58,440 nt of DNA from Gemmatimonadota bacterium (GCA_022826685.1 JAJDUL010000014.1:1-58440); one strand, 5' to 3'. Positions 28,001 through 36,083 are shown, counted from the first letter of the stretch. Made by a program: numbers and translations. The notes: a model not told the origin generated them from the sequence alone.

Positions 28001-28466
28001 GAGACTCGGCGCGATTGGCGGAACCCTTCGAGATCTGCGTCGTGTCGGAGCCGTCGAGGGAGCGGATCCAGATGTTCTGCCCGCCGTCATGGTCGGACGT
28101 GTAGACGATCCGCGTGCCATCGGGGGAGAAGCGAGGCTGGGCGTCGAAGTCCATGCCCGACGTGAGTTGCGTCGCATCTCCGCCGCCGATGGGGATCGTG
28201 AAGAGATCGCCGAGGTAGTCGAAGACGATCGTCTCGCCGTCCGGGCTCACGTCGAGAGAGATCCAGCTCCCCACCGTCATGTCCATCGGCACCGTGCGGT
28301 CGACGGGAAGCGGGAGGTTCTCGTTCTCCGGCTCCCCGTCTCCGTTCGAGGCCTGCTGGGCGGCCGCCGCGCCTGCGGTAGCGACCGGGAGCGCAAGCGA
28401 AAGGGCGTACGGGGTGACGGCGAGCATCAGGCGGTTCACGAACGAAGACTGTTTCGTCGGATTCAT
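25089..28466 (-). CDS. Secreted TolB-like propeller fused to an amidohydrolase
   Basis: This 1125-residue exported protein has two modules. The signal peptide (residues 1-35, ending AAAAQQA) is followed by a WD40/PD40 propeller with repeats such as AQPRFSPDGTRIVYTSD, RPVLSPDGRWLVFG and FATWSPDGDWIAYS. A strongly acidic linker (around bases 26425-26500) leads into a metal-dependent amidohydrolase domain beginning at GGRAITMNGDEVIENADIVI. That domain has the metal-binding VDTHAHL and a C-terminal GSIEAGKLADLVIL. ATG 28466 follows a GGAG site and opens the signal peptide. Related fusions are common in Gemmatimonadota and other marine bacteria; the imidazolonepropionase/prolidase-like domain suggests hydrolysis of cyclic amides or peptides. 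Confidence 0.9.
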   Translation of the reverse strand: MNPTKQSSFVNRLMLAVTPYALSLALPVATAGAAAAQQASNGDGEPENENLPLPVDRTVPMDMTVGSWISLDVSPDGETIVFDYLGDLFTIPIGGGDATQLTSGMDFDAQPRFSPDGTRIVYTSDHDGGQNIWIRSLDGSDTTQISKGSANRAESPEWLPDGDYVVASMGGFRGGGLPKLKLFHVDGGSGIQLVSEPDNLKMLGAAVSSDGRYIWYARRTGDWTYNAQFPQYQLEAYDRESGERYTRSSRYGSAIRPVLSPDGRWLVFGTRHDAHTGLMIRDLESGDERWLAYPVQHDDQESRATLDALPGMSFTPDSRHLLASYGGKIWKLPVEGGDAEEIPFRVRFDLTLGPRVDFDYPIEDTPTFTVRQIRDAAPSPSGDRLAFTALDRLWVSDADGSSAERLTDADMSEHFATWSPDGDWIAYSTWDGTEGHLYKTRSDGDGDPVRLTRDAATYFAPAWGPGGRIVAVRGLVRAYETQGEGGTPGTEIVWVSADPDGSDGGPATLIAPTDGRANPHFVEENDRIHLFRFPDALVSIRWDGTDEKEHVKVRGPTPQGSTQGLSPSTIEMAPRGDQALAEIQREIYTVTVPRAGVIPTINVSNPDNASFPARRVTDIGGEFPAWSGDGRTVHFSLGNAHFSYDLDAARAYEDSVEAAEAEEEADEEAGAGAEEEEEEETEDEAEDDGYRAVEHRILIEAPRDIPTGVAVLRGGRAITMNGDEVIENADIVIRDNRIEAVGASGSVAVPDDAVVFDVSGRTVVPGFVDTHAHLRARDQLHRTDVWPYLANLAYGVTTTRDPQTGNTEVLSYADMVRAGSILGPRVYSTGPGVFWQDGIDTEEEAMNVLSRYADYFDTKTIKMYVSAARKGRQHIIMAARELGLMPTTEGSLNLRQNLTETIDGYPGLEHSIPIFPVYDDYVRLFAETGRVYTPTLLVSYGGPWAENYFYSRENPHDDPKLRRFVPHDEVDSRTLRRAQWFREDQHVFERHGEFVRNLVDAGGKAGVGSHGQLQGLGYHWELWAMAADDMDEHDALRTATIFGAEAIGLDRDLGSIEAGKLADLVILTANPLDDLRNTNAIEQVMLNGRLYNADTLDEIHPRQRPLAPLWWWDDEPEGLPGVASR

Positions 28467-28566
28467 CGGACGGCTCCTCGAAGTGTGATGTTCCCGCGGA
28501 AACGTCGCTGCGGTCGGGGGGTGTCGCAATTTGCGCGCGGTCCCCGCGTGGCGCACTCTCCGGCCC

Positions 28567-29157
28567 ATGACACACCGAACAGATTCGGCGTCGGCATCGG
28601 CTCCGGCGCCGCTCTCCGTGCTCGCCATCGCCGGCAGCTGCCGGCGGCGGTCGTTCAACCGGGCGCTCCTGCGGGCCGCGATCGCGCGGACTCCGGCAGA
28701 CGTCGAGACCCGGGAGTTCGATCCGTCCCGCCTCCCGTTCTATGACGGAGACGTGGAGGCCGCGGGCGATCCCGATGTGGTCGCGGAGTTCAAGTCCGCC
28801 GTGCACGCCGCCGACCTGGTCCTGCTGGTCACGCCCGAGTACAACGGAGGCCTGCCGGCCGTGCTCAAGAACGCCGTCGACTGGGGGTCGCGACCGCCCC
28901 GCCCTCAGGCGTGGGACGGGAAGCCCGTCGCGATCATGGGGGTGACGCCCGGCCGCCTGGGGACGGCGCTGGCCCAGCGCTCGCTGCGCGAATCGCTCGC
29001 GGGGCTGAACGCCCATGTGATGCCGCAGCCGCGCGTCCTGCTGTCGGGGGCGGGCGCGGTGTTCGACGAGGACCTCGAGCTGGCGGACGGAACGACCGGG
29101 AAGCACCTCGACAGATTCATGTCCGCCGCCGCAGAATGGGCGTACCGATTCCGATAG
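28567..29157 (+). CDS. NAD(P)H-dependent FMN reductase
   Basis: This 196-residue flavodoxin-like protein belongs to the NADPH-dependent FMN reductase family (ChrR/YieF/azoreductase-like). The FMN phosphate loop is AIAGSCRRRSFNRALLRA, and the second signature TPEYNGGLPAVLKNAVDWGS is close to the family consensus. The ATG at 28567 is used; a TTG at 28531 would add 12 residues without a better binding site. The enzyme reduces flavin, quinone or metal substrates in the cytoplasm. It is transcribed divergently from the TolB-amidohydrolase gene. Confidence 0.92.
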   Translation: MTHRTDSASASAPAPLSVLAIAGSCRRRSFNRALLRAAIARTPADVETREFDPSRLPFYDGDVEAAGDPDVVAEFKSAVHAADLVLLVTPEYNGGLPAVLKNAVDWGSRPPRPQAWDGKPVAIMGVTPGRLGTALAQRSLRESLAGLNAHVMPQPRVLLSGAGAVFDEDLELADGTTGKHLDRFMSAAAEWAYRFR

Positions 29158-29186
29158 ACCTTTCAGGAAGACGGGAGCGAGGGTTC

Positions 29187-29717
29187 TTGTCCGACGCTAA
29201 CGGCGCCTGCGTCATCTTCGAGAAGCTCGCGCCCGATGTCCGGGTGCCGGCCCGGGCTACGGAGCAGTCGGCCGGCTACGACATCCGGGCGCACCTGACG
29301 TGCGGCCCTGTCCGAGTCCACCGAAGCACGAGCCGTGAAACCACCCCCGTGCACCCGACGCGCGGAGAGGAGGGTCGGCTGTCGATCGAACTCGAGGCCG
29401 GCGACCGTGCGCTCGTGCCGACGGGCTTCCGCGCCCGCCTGCCGGACGGCTATGAGGCGCAGATCCGCATGCGGTCGTCGCTCGCGTGGAAGCGCGGGCT
29501 CACGGTGCCCAACGCGCCCGGTACCGTGGACGCGGACTATCCGGACGAGTGGTTCGTCCTCGTCCTGAACTCGGCGCCGCACCCCATTCGGATCGAACAC
29601 GGCGAACGGATCGCCCAGGTCGTCCTCCACAAGTACGAGGTCGCGCGCTGGGAGGAGGGGTCGGTCGCGATCTCGACGGATCGCGCCGGCGGACTCGGCA
29701 GCACCGGCCAACGATAA
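29187..29717 (+). CDS. dut: dUTPase (dUTP diphosphatase) with an insertion after motif 1
   Basis: This 176-residue enzyme removes dUTP from the nucleotide pool and supplies dUMP. All five motifs can be seen: AGYDIRA (1), RSSLAWKRGL (2), PGTVDADYPDEW with the catalytic Asp (3), GERIAQVVL (4) and the glycine-rich GGLGSTG (5). The start is a TTG at 29187 behind GGGAGCGAGGG; no ATG fits. Compared with the usual length of about 150 residues, it has roughly 25 extra residues between motifs 1 and 2 (GPVRVHRSTSRETTPVHPTR), most likely a surface loop. A tiny membrane-peptide gene follows after 12 bases. Confidence 0.9.
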   Translation: MSDANGACVIFEKLAPDVRVPARATEQSAGYDIRAHLTCGPVRVHRSTSRETTPVHPTRGEEGRLSIELEAGDRALVPTGFRARLPDGYEAQIRMRSSLAWKRGLTVPNAPGTVDADYPDEWFVLVLNSAPHPIRIEHGERIAQVVLHKYEVARWEEGSVAISTDRAGGLGSTGQR

Positions 29718-29729
29718 GGAGAAGACACG

Positions 29730-29825
29730 ATGCCCGAACTGCAGGAATGGCTCCTCGCCATCCCCGTCCTGATCACGCTGCTCGTCATCTTCCTCGTCGA
29801 AGTCACCGGCTCGTCCAGGCGCTGA
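29730..29825 (+). CDS. 31-residue single-helix membrane peptide
   Basis: This very short gene encodes a 31-residue peptide. It starts MPELQEWLLAIPVLITLLVI and ends in a polar, basic tail (TGSSRR). It has one predicted transmembrane helix (about residues 8-24). The case for it being real is the strong AAGGAG site at normal spacing before the ATG, its position 12 bases after dut, and the classic negative-outside, positive-inside charge layout. No family is recognised. It could be a small membrane regulator or a chance frame with a good binding site. Confidence 0.6.
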   Translation: MPELQEWLLAIPVLITLLVIFLVEVTGSSRR

Positions 29826-29859
29826 AACGCCCGACGTGGACGAGGAAGCGACCGCGGCG

Positions 29860-30507
29860 CTAGCCGAACGGCTCCGGGCGGGGGCGCTCGACCGGTTCCG
29901 TTTCCTCCATGCGGTCGACCTCTATCGTGTCCGCGTTCGGGCAGGCGACGGAACGCGACGCGGCCCCTTCCACGATGAAGTGATCCCCGGTCCCGGCGTC
30001 TCCCAGGTCGCCGGCCAGCGTGTAGAAGTACCCGTCCCGATCCTGGAACGTCACGCAGCCGTTCTCCTGCCCGGCGATCGTGCCCGTGCGCTGAATCCGG
30101 CCGTCCGCATCCGTCACGTGGAACGGATCGGAGAGCCCCGTCGGCGCGAAGTTCCCGTTGAAGATGATGAAGACGACCGCGCGGTCCCACGTCGCCGTCT
30201 CCGGCACGTTCACGGTGGCTCCGATCTCGCCGAATTCACCCTGATCGCCGGTCCCGAGTTCCTCGAAGCCCGTGCCGATGGCGCCCAGGCCGACGACGAC
30301 CCTCGCCTGGAGCGGGATGTTCTCGGTGTAGAGGCTGACCGCGGTGCCCGGCGGCCCGATGCGCGGCTCCATCGTCTGGATCTGGCGCAGCGAGTCGGGC
30401 GTGGCGGGGTTGGGGTGTGCCTGGGCGAACCCGGCGCCGGCGGTCAACAGCAGCAGCGGCACCGTGGCGAAGCCTGGCAGGAAGCGTCGTTTCGGGCATC
30501 GGTTCAT
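29860..30507 (-). CDS. Secreted protein with an IPT/Ig-like N-terminal region, unknown function
   Basis: This 215-residue protein has a signal peptide (residues 1-30, cut near GFAQA). It starts with a strand-rich segment (MEPRIGPPGTAVSLYTENIP) that resembles IPT/TIG or other Ig-like folds. Two cysteines (in ENGCVTF and SVACPNAD) could form a disulfide. The C-terminus is acidic and proline-rich. ATG 30507 follows a GGGAGG site and is preferred over the start at 30684. No catalytic motif is seen; the protein is probably periplasmic or on the cell surface. Confidence 0.75.
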   Translation of the reverse strand: MNRCPKRRFLPGFATVPLLLLTAGAGFAQAHPNPATPDSLRQIQTMEPRIGPPGTAVSLYTENIPLQARVVVGLGAIGTGFEELGTGDQGEFGEIGATVNVPETATWDRAVVFIIFNGNFAPTGLSDPFHVTDADGRIQRTGTIAGQENGCVTFQDRDGYFYTLAGDLGDAGTGDHFIVEGAASRSVACPNADTIEVDRMEETEPVERPRPEPFG

Positions 30508-30631
30508 GGCGGCCTCCCGGCGAAGTCCCTGACCCATGCTGGGCCCGCCGCCGCGTGGTTCGCAAGGCGAGACGACCCGGTGGGCGAGCGATACCGGACC
30601 CGGCCCGGCTGCCCCGCCCGCCGCCGAGGCG

Positions 30632-30639
30632 TTAGCTTT
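30632..30639 (+). promoter_or_regulatory. TTAnnTT(G/T) promoter-like element before tRNA-Leu
   Basis: TTAGCTTT ends 17 bases before the first base of the tRNA. That is a suitable distance for a -7 type promoter element and a short 5' leader. The same element occurs before several protein genes in the window. Confidence 0.45.
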
Positions 30640-30656
30640 CGGGCCCCGCCGAACGC

Positions 30657-30741
30657 GCCGGGGTGGCGGAATTGGCAGACGCATCGGACTTAAAATCCGA
30701 AGGGGTCCATCCCCGTGTGGGTTCGAGCCCCACCCCCGGCA
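30657..30741 (+). tRNA. tRNA-Leu (anticodon UAA)
   Basis: This 85-base class II tRNA has an acceptor stem of GCCGGGG pairing with CCCCGGC at 30734-30740. The D-arm region is GGCGGAATTGGCAGACGC. The anticodon stem TCGGA/TCCGA encloses the loop CTTAAAA with anticodon TAA at 30691-30693. A long variable arm typical of leucine tRNAs is present, as is the GGTTCGAGCCC T-arm. The 3' CCA is not encoded. It stands alone, with a promoter-like element before it and a strong hairpin after it. Confidence 0.96.
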
Positions 30742-30757
30742 TGTGGCTTCGATGGTC

Positions 30758-30796
30758 GAAGGGGGTGCGGAGGGTCAAGCCCCCCGCACCCCCTTC
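30758..30796. terminator. Strong hairpin after tRNA-Leu, convergent with the TonB receptor gene
   Basis: A perfect 13-base inverted repeat (GAAGGGGGTGCGG at 30758-30770 and its complement at 30784-30796) begins 17 bases after the tRNA. It lies 45 bases before the end of the minus-strand receptor gene. It can terminate transcription from both sides. The flanks are T/C-rich rather than a pure T-run. Confidence 0.7.
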
Positions 30797-30840
30797 CTTC
30801 GCCACCGAACTTGCGGCCCCCGGCTCGGAGGCGCCCAGGG

Positions 30841-33771
30841 CTAGAACGGGTTGAAGTCCCAGCGCATGCGGGCGAGCACCACGCGGCCGATCGCCGGCGC
30901 CCCCAGCATGCTCTGGTACGCCTTGTCGAAGACGTTGGACACGTCCACCTGGAACCAGAGGTCCTCGTACCCCGGGATGCGGAACCCGAGATTCGCGTCC
31001 AGCGTCGTGATCGCGGCGAGATCGCCCACCCAGGGGCCCGAATTGAACGGAAAGCCGTTCTGCGCCCGGAATCGCAGGCCCCCGTTGACCCCCGAATCGT
31101 CGTTCCGGTACGTGAGCGACGCGGTCCCGCGGACGGTCGGCGTGTTCAGCGACACCTCGCTCAGAAGTTCGCCCGCGGTCTCGAAGGTGTTCCGGTCGAT
31201 GAACGAGAGGGATGTGGCCATCTCCAGCTGATCGCTCAGGAGGAAACCGGCGCCCAACTCGCCCCCCATCACGTCGAACCCGCCGGCATCCTGGTATCCG
31301 AGCGCCATCGCCGAGGCGGTGCCTCCGACGCTCGTCGGAGTCACGGTCCCAAGGGGAATCTTCGCTGCCTCGGTGGCAATGAGTTGCGCTGTCCCCAAGG
31401 CTGCGGCTTCGTTCGGGAACGCCACGCCGACGAGCTGTCGGAACACGCCCGACAGATACGTCCCCAGTTGCGGGCCGTTGAGGAAGACGTGCGGCGAGAG
31501 CAGCCGGAGGGGCGCGATGTAGCTGTCGTAGCGGGTGAACCAGGCGTTGGCGCCGACGGAGACGTTGTCCCCGAATACTCCCTTGTACCCGAACTCGAAC
31601 GTGTTGCTGACCGTCGGCCCCAGCGCCGCGATGTCCTGGAGGTTCGCGAGGTCCACCGCCTCGCAGAACGGGGGCGCCACGCAGCCCGGCGGCGGCGCGG
31701 CACCACCCGCGACCTCCGTGTCGAGCAGCAGCGCCAGGACGCCCACCTGGTCCGCCGACGGGACAGGGATCAAAGGCGCCAGCGGAGCCAGGTCCGGATA
31801 GGCGGCGCCGAGAAGACCCACCGCGGTGGACCACAACTGGGCCGTCGTGGTCGGCAGGAACTGCCGCGCACTTCCGCCGCTCAGCACGTTGAAGGGCGAC
31901 ATGTGCATGGGGATCCCGTTCTCCCGCATGTACGAGTAACCGTTGCCGCCGGAACCGGTGGCGCGCAGGTCGTAGAAGAACGGCGTGCCCGTGATGGGGA
32001 TCGTTCCGCCCGAGATGTCCAGGAACTGGTTCGTGGACGTGGGCGTCGAGAACGCCCGGTTGAAGGTCAGCCGGAACGAGTTCGAGGCGTCCGGCTTGAA
32101 GACCAGGGCGGCGCGCGGCGAGAAGACGGGATCCGCGAGGTTGCTGTTGTAGTCGTACCTGAAGGCGCCGGTGAAGTCGAACTTCGGGCTCAGCGCCCAT
32201 TCCCACTGGACGTAGCCGCCGACCTCGGTCGTCTCGTCGTCGTCCTCGAACACCCCGTTGATCGTCCCCTTGCTGTCCGGGTTCGTCCCGAGGTAGTCCA
32301 CCCCGTAGATGAACCGGTGGGCAGATCCGATCCGCGACTGGTACTGGAGTTGCCCGACCAGAAGCGATGAGTTGTCGAAGAGCGGGCGCCCGTTACGGAG
32401 GAGGAAGGTCTCGTCGTTCGTGTTGTAGTTGTAGAAGAGCTGAGCGAACAGGTCCTTGTGCCGGAGCCGCGCCTGCCCGTAGGTGACGCCCCAGTTGGTG
32501 ACGTTGGACGCGCCCAGCCCGGTGAGTTCCGTCGCCTGGGCGGCCACGTTCCGTCCGGCAGCCAGCACGAGCGACGTCCCCGGCGACGGCTCGAAGTCCA
32601 TGCGTGCGTCCACGCCCCAGTTCCGGTGCCCGTCGTCGCGCCCCATCGCCGCATTGCGGGCGGACTGGGCCAGCACGCCCTGGTCCGCCGGATTCGTCAG
32701 GTCGAGCCCCGAAGTGAACGGTCCGCAGGCCGGGGAAGTGGGGTCGAACCCGGCCCCGATGCAGGCCTGCCCGGCACCCGCCACCTGTGCCTCGACGAGA
32801 TCGGTGAAGGCGTATTCGGTCGCGTCGAAATACTGCCCGGAAATCTTGAACCCGAACTTGTCGCTCGGGGCTACCGCGATGCGCCCGTCGAACTGGAACA
32901 GCCCCGCGTCTCCACCCTGAATGGGACCGCTGCCGATCCCGCCATCGTCCCCCTGCTGACGGAGGCCGCCACCGACCGAGAACGTCGCCCCGGGCGAGCG
33001 GATGGGCGATTTCGTCATGTAGTGGACGACGCCCCCCGCCGCGTTCGGGCCGTAAAGGGCCGATCCCGGGCCCAGCACGGTCTCGACCCGCTCCATGTCG
33101 AGTTCCGACGTCGGGTTCAGGTAGAAGATGTTCACGCGGAGCGACGGCACGCGCGCGATCCGGTTGTCCGTCATGAACAGCGTTCGGCCGGAGAAGATGT
33201 TGTTGAAGCCGCGCAGCACCGCCGTGCGGCCGCGGATCCCGGTGCGGCCCACGTTTACGCCGGGTTGCTGCTCCACGTGTTCCACGGGAGACGTGACCTG
33301 CCGTTCCTCGAGGTCGCGCGTTGATACGACCTCCACGGCGGCGGGCGCATCGAGCGCCTTCTCGAAGGTACGGGAGGCCGTCACGGTAAGCGGGTTGATC
33401 TCGTAGGCCCGCTCCTCCATGGTCGCCGATACCGTCGTCGTCTGTCCCGACGTCACGGACTGCGATTCCATGACGACGGTCGTCCAACCCGGCGAGACGA
33501 ATCGAACCGAATAGGCACCGGCTGCAATGCCGTCGAGGACGTACGTGCCGCCCGGGCCGGTCGTCGTCCGCGCCGCTACCGCATCCTGGGCGTTTGCAGC
33601 CTCGACCAGCACAGCCGCCAGGGGTGCGCCCGTGGCCGCATCGGTGACCGTGCCCGCGATTCGCCCCTGGGCCAAGGCGGCGCCGGGAAGAGCCCCGAAC
33701 GCGATGACCGCCCCCAAAAGAAAGGTTCCCCTGCTAGCATTCCGACCGAAACGAACTCCGAATCCCGTCAT
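30841..33771 (-). CDS. TonB-dependent outer-membrane receptor with N-terminal regulatory-like domain
   Basis: This 976-residue receptor begins with a signal peptide (residues 1-35). A carboxypeptidase-regulatory-like beta-sandwich follows (GRIAGTVTDAATGAPLAAV, about 36-120). Then come the plug domain (about 140-260, with VLRGFNNIFSG and GPGSALYGPNAAGGVVHYMT) and a 22-strand barrel that ends in the expected aromatic residue (MRWDFNPF). It imports a large substrate across the outer membrane using TonB energy; CarboxypepD-like domains are typical of SusC/CirA-like receptors. No SusD partner or transporter is adjacent, so the ligand cannot be assigned. A GGGAGG site precedes the ATG. Confidence 0.92.
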   Translation of the reverse strand: MTGFGVRFGRNASRGTFLLGAVIAFGALPGAALAQGRIAGTVTDAATGAPLAAVLVEAANAQDAVAARTTTGPGGTYVLDGIAAGAYSVRFVSPGWTTVVMESQSVTSGQTTTVSATMEERAYEINPLTVTASRTFEKALDAPAAVEVVSTRDLEERQVTSPVEHVEQQPGVNVGRTGIRGRTAVLRGFNNIFSGRTLFMTDNRIARVPSLRVNIFYLNPTSELDMERVETVLGPGSALYGPNAAGGVVHYMTKSPIRSPGATFSVGGGLRQQGDDGGIGSGPIQGGDAGLFQFDGRIAVAPSDKFGFKISGQYFDATEYAFTDLVEAQVAGAGQACIGAGFDPTSPACGPFTSGLDLTNPADQGVLAQSARNAAMGRDDGHRNWGVDARMDFEPSPGTSLVLAAGRNVAAQATELTGLGASNVTNWGVTYGQARLRHKDLFAQLFYNYNTNDETFLLRNGRPLFDNSSLLVGQLQYQSRIGSAHRFIYGVDYLGTNPDSKGTINGVFEDDDETTEVGGYVQWEWALSPKFDFTGAFRYDYNSNLADPVFSPRAALVFKPDASNSFRLTFNRAFSTPTSTNQFLDISGGTIPITGTPFFYDLRATGSGGNGYSYMRENGIPMHMSPFNVLSGGSARQFLPTTTAQLWSTAVGLLGAAYPDLAPLAPLIPVPSADQVGVLALLLDTEVAGGAAPPPGCVAPPFCEAVDLANLQDIAALGPTVSNTFEFGYKGVFGDNVSVGANAWFTRYDSYIAPLRLLSPHVFLNGPQLGTYLSGVFRQLVGVAFPNEAAALGTAQLIATEAAKIPLGTVTPTSVGGTASAMALGYQDAGGFDVMGGELGAGFLLSDQLEMATSLSFIDRNTFETAGELLSEVSLNTPTVRGTASLTYRNDDSGVNGGLRFRAQNGFPFNSGPWVGDLAAITTLDANLGFRIPGYEDLWFQVDVSNVFDKAYQSMLGAPAIGRVVLARMRWDFNPF

Positions 33772-33820
33772 CGCGAGCGCCTCCCGCCCTTCGGTTGAAC
33801 CTGCCGCATCCCTCGGGTGA

Positions 33821-33828
33821 CAAGCTAA
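33821..33828 (-). promoter_or_regulatory. TTAnnTT(G/T) promoter-like element before the TonB receptor
   Basis: On the minus strand TTAGCTTG lies 50 bases before the receptor start codon. It is one of six copies of this element found at the head of transcription units in the window. Confidence 0.35.
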
Positions 33829-33846
33829 GCAGAACCCCGGTTTCTG

Positions 33847-35877
33847 TCAGCGCACACGGCCGAAGCGGACGTCGCGCGTGCGGCCGTTGGAGAGGTAGAA
33901 GCCGATCACCTGTCCGTTGCGGTCCCGCTCGAAGGCGAACGACATGCCGCCGCCCGAGAACTGATCCTCTTCGCCGGGTTCGAGTTCCGCGCGGTCGAGC
34001 CTGCGCTGGTGCAGGACGAGATCGCCATCTTCCACGGTGAAGGTGTAGAACGTCTCCAGTTCCTCGCTGAAGAAGCGACCGCCGAAGTCGCCGAGATCCT
34101 CCGCCGTCGGCTCCCAGGCCTCGGCCTCATCATCCTCCAGGCGGGTGGCGTGGTTGTCCCCGTTCTGGTGCAACGTGAGCCCCTCGATGTCGCCCTCCGG
34201 ATCCCGCAGGAAGGTGACGGAAGCCTCGACCGCGAGCAGGCGGAAGGTCGAGTCGGAGGTCGGGACGATCTCGAGCCGCTGCTGTCCCGTCGCCTGCGTG
34301 TAGAAGGTGTCGTCCTCGCGCGTGAAGGTGAGGATGAAATTGGGCGCCGCGTCGAGCGCGTACCGGCCCGCGAACTCGTCGAAGGCCTCGGGGTCGAAAT
34401 CTTCCGGATCGAAATCCCCGGACGCGTCGGCGGCGTCTTCCTCCTCTTCCATCGCGTCCCCGAAGAAGGCCGCGGCGAGTTCGTAGGCGACGCCGCTGTT
34501 GAACTGCGCGTGGTTGCTCTGCGTCGTGAGGCCGGCGTTGATCTCGGGGAAGTAGACGAACATCGAGCGGTGTGCGACGTCCGCGCCCCCGTGGCTCACC
34601 CGCTTCAGCCCGCGCTGCTCGTCGACGGAGAGCCCGTAGCCGTACCCCGTTTCCTCCCCGTCGCTGAGCACGAACGACGTCATCATCTCATCGATGCTCT
34701 CCCGCGTGCCGACGCGCGGGTTCGCGTAGTTCTCGGCCCACGTCTGCAGATCGCCGATCGTGCTGTAGATCGCCCCCGCGCCGACCGCGCCGCCGAGGTC
34801 GCCGATCTGGCGGTATCCGTCCGGGCCCGGGGTGTAGCCTTCGGACATGTTCGGGACGATGTGCCGTGTGGAGGGCCGCACCATGGTCCCGGTCATCCCC
34901 AGCGGTCCGAACACGTTCTCCTCCATGAAGACGTGGAAATCCTGCCCGGAGGTGCGCTCCACGATCACGGCCGCGAGGCCGAACGCCGTGTTGTTGTAGT
35001 TCCACTCGGCGCCGGGCTCGTTCTGGAGCGCCGGCTGCCGCTGGACGATGTCGACGAGTTCCGAGCGGTCGATCCAGTCCCCGTGGTCGAGGCGGCGGCC
35101 CGTCATCCGCAGCAGGTTCAGGAATTCGCGCAGTCCCGACGTGTGGGTGACCAGGTGCTTCACCTGGATCGTCTGATCGAACTCCGGGAGTTCGGGAATG
35201 TGCTTGCGGATGTCGTCCTCGAGGGAGAGGAGTCCGCGCTCCGCCTGCAGCATGACCGCGAAGGCGGTGAACTGCTTCGAGGTCGAGCCGATGTTCGTCC
35301 GCGTGTCCTCCTCGAAGGGGAGGCCGTAGGCGAGGTTCGCCATCCCGTACGTCTTCGAGAAAAGCGTGCGGCCGTCGCGCCACGCGCGGACCGCGCCGCC
35401 GGGGGAGTGGTGCCCGTCGAAGCGCGACATGATCTGGTCCGCGAGTTCCTCCGGATCCGTCGCGACGGGTTCGTGCCGCAGCAGCGTGACCTCGTAGCGC
35501 CCGCCGGCCTCGGCATCGTCTCCCGCGACGAACAGCTCCAGCGTGTGAACGCCCGCGCCGGAGGTCCGCCCGCCGAAGCGCTCGACGCCGCGTCCCAGCC
35601 CGCCGAAGCGGCCGACCTGCGTCCCTTCCGGGTCGAGGACGCGCGCGGTCACGTCGACGGAAATCTGGTCCACCTCGCCGAGGACGAAGTCGTTCTCGTC
35701 CGCCTCGATCGTGTAGCGCGCCGTGTCGCCGGCGGCGAGCGTGCCCTGCAACGTCCGGCCGACTTCGAGTTCCGTGCCCTGCGCCGCAATCTCCGCGGCC
35801 GCGAGAAGGGCGAGAAGTCCGGCGCAGAGTGCGGAACGGGACGAGTGGCGAGGATGGCGAGCGAAACGCGTGTTCAT
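33847..35877 (-). CDS. Exported serine hydrolase, beta-lactamase family, with N-terminal PPC-like domain
   Basis: This 676-residue protein has a signal peptide (1-33). A beta-sandwich like bacterial pre-peptidase C-terminal (PPC) domains follows (about 36-135, TLAAGDTARYTIEADENDFV). The beta-lactamase-fold catalytic domain has S198-T-S-K201, Y294-N-N296 and a final HGG (VSHGGAD). The last 180 residues form a strand-rich domain often found in such peptidases. All three catalytic motifs are intact, unlike the paralog at 5906-7159. It is probably a periplasmic or surface D-stereospecific peptidase or esterase. ATG 35877 heads the signal peptide behind GGAG. It is divergent from the tricorn-like gene. 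Confidence 0.9.
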   Translation of the reverse strand: MNTRFARHPRHSSRSALCAGLLALLAAAEIAAQGTELEVGRTLQGTLAAGDTARYTIEADENDFVLGEVDQISVDVTARVLDPEGTQVGRFGGLGRGVERFGGRTSGAGVHTLELFVAGDDAEAGGRYEVTLLRHEPVATDPEELADQIMSRFDGHHSPGGAVRAWRDGRTLFSKTYGMANLAYGLPFEEDTRTNIGSTSKQFTAFAVMLQAERGLLSLEDDIRKHIPELPEFDQTIQVKHLVTHTSGLREFLNLLRMTGRRLDHGDWIDRSELVDIVQRQPALQNEPGAEWNYNNTAFGLAAVIVERTSGQDFHVFMEENVFGPLGMTGTMVRPSTRHIVPNMSEGYTPGPDGYRQIGDLGGAVGAGAIYSTIGDLQTWAENYANPRVGTRESIDEMMTSFVLSDGEETGYGYGLSVDEQRGLKRVSHGGADVAHRSMFVYFPEINAGLTTQSNHAQFNSGVAYELAAAFFGDAMEEEEDAADASGDFDPEDFDPEAFDEFAGRYALDAAPNFILTFTREDDTFYTQATGQQRLEIVPTSDSTFRLLAVEASVTFLRDPEGDIEGLTLHQNGDNHATRLEDDEAEAWEPTAEDLGDFGGRFFSEELETFYTFTVEDGDLVLHQRRLDRAELEPGEEDQFSGGGMSFAFERDRNGQVIGFYLSNGRTRDVRFGRVR

Positions 35878-35955
35878 TGGGTAACTCCGGGGGCGGGTTC
35901 GATGGAGCGCGCGAGAGACGGTAAGAAGGCCGGACTCAAGCGGGCAACCGCACGA

Positions 35956-35991
35956 CAACGTAAATACGGGGTCGATACGGGATCGATACGG
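35956..35991 (-). promoter_or_regulatory. Promoter-like element with three CCGTAT repeats at an 11-base period
   Basis: On the minus strand CCGTAT occurs at 35991-35986, 35980-35975 and 35969-35964, spaced exactly 11 bases apart. It is followed at once by TTACGTTG (35963-35956), the promoter-like element seen elsewhere. The repeats lie on one face of the helix just upstream of the predicted start point of the serine hydrolase gene, which fits an activator or repressor site. The region also lies before the divergent tricorn-like gene. Confidence 0.5.
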
Positions 35992-36083
35992 CCGGCTGCC
36001 AATACCGGTTTCGACCTCCCCGGACATACAATCAGGCGCGTTAACGGCTCGACCCCGGACCACCCCAGATTGCGAAGGATCCG

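Noticed and set aside
25167..28745. 1192-codon plus-strand frame opposite the TolB-amidohydrolase
   Set aside because: It is a shadow frame; the minus strand carries a signal peptide, propeller repeats and a metal-binding site.
36027..36032. TACAAT as a -10 box for the tricorn-like gene
   Set aside because: The hexamer is good, but no -35 hexamer is found at 16-18 bases; left unassigned.
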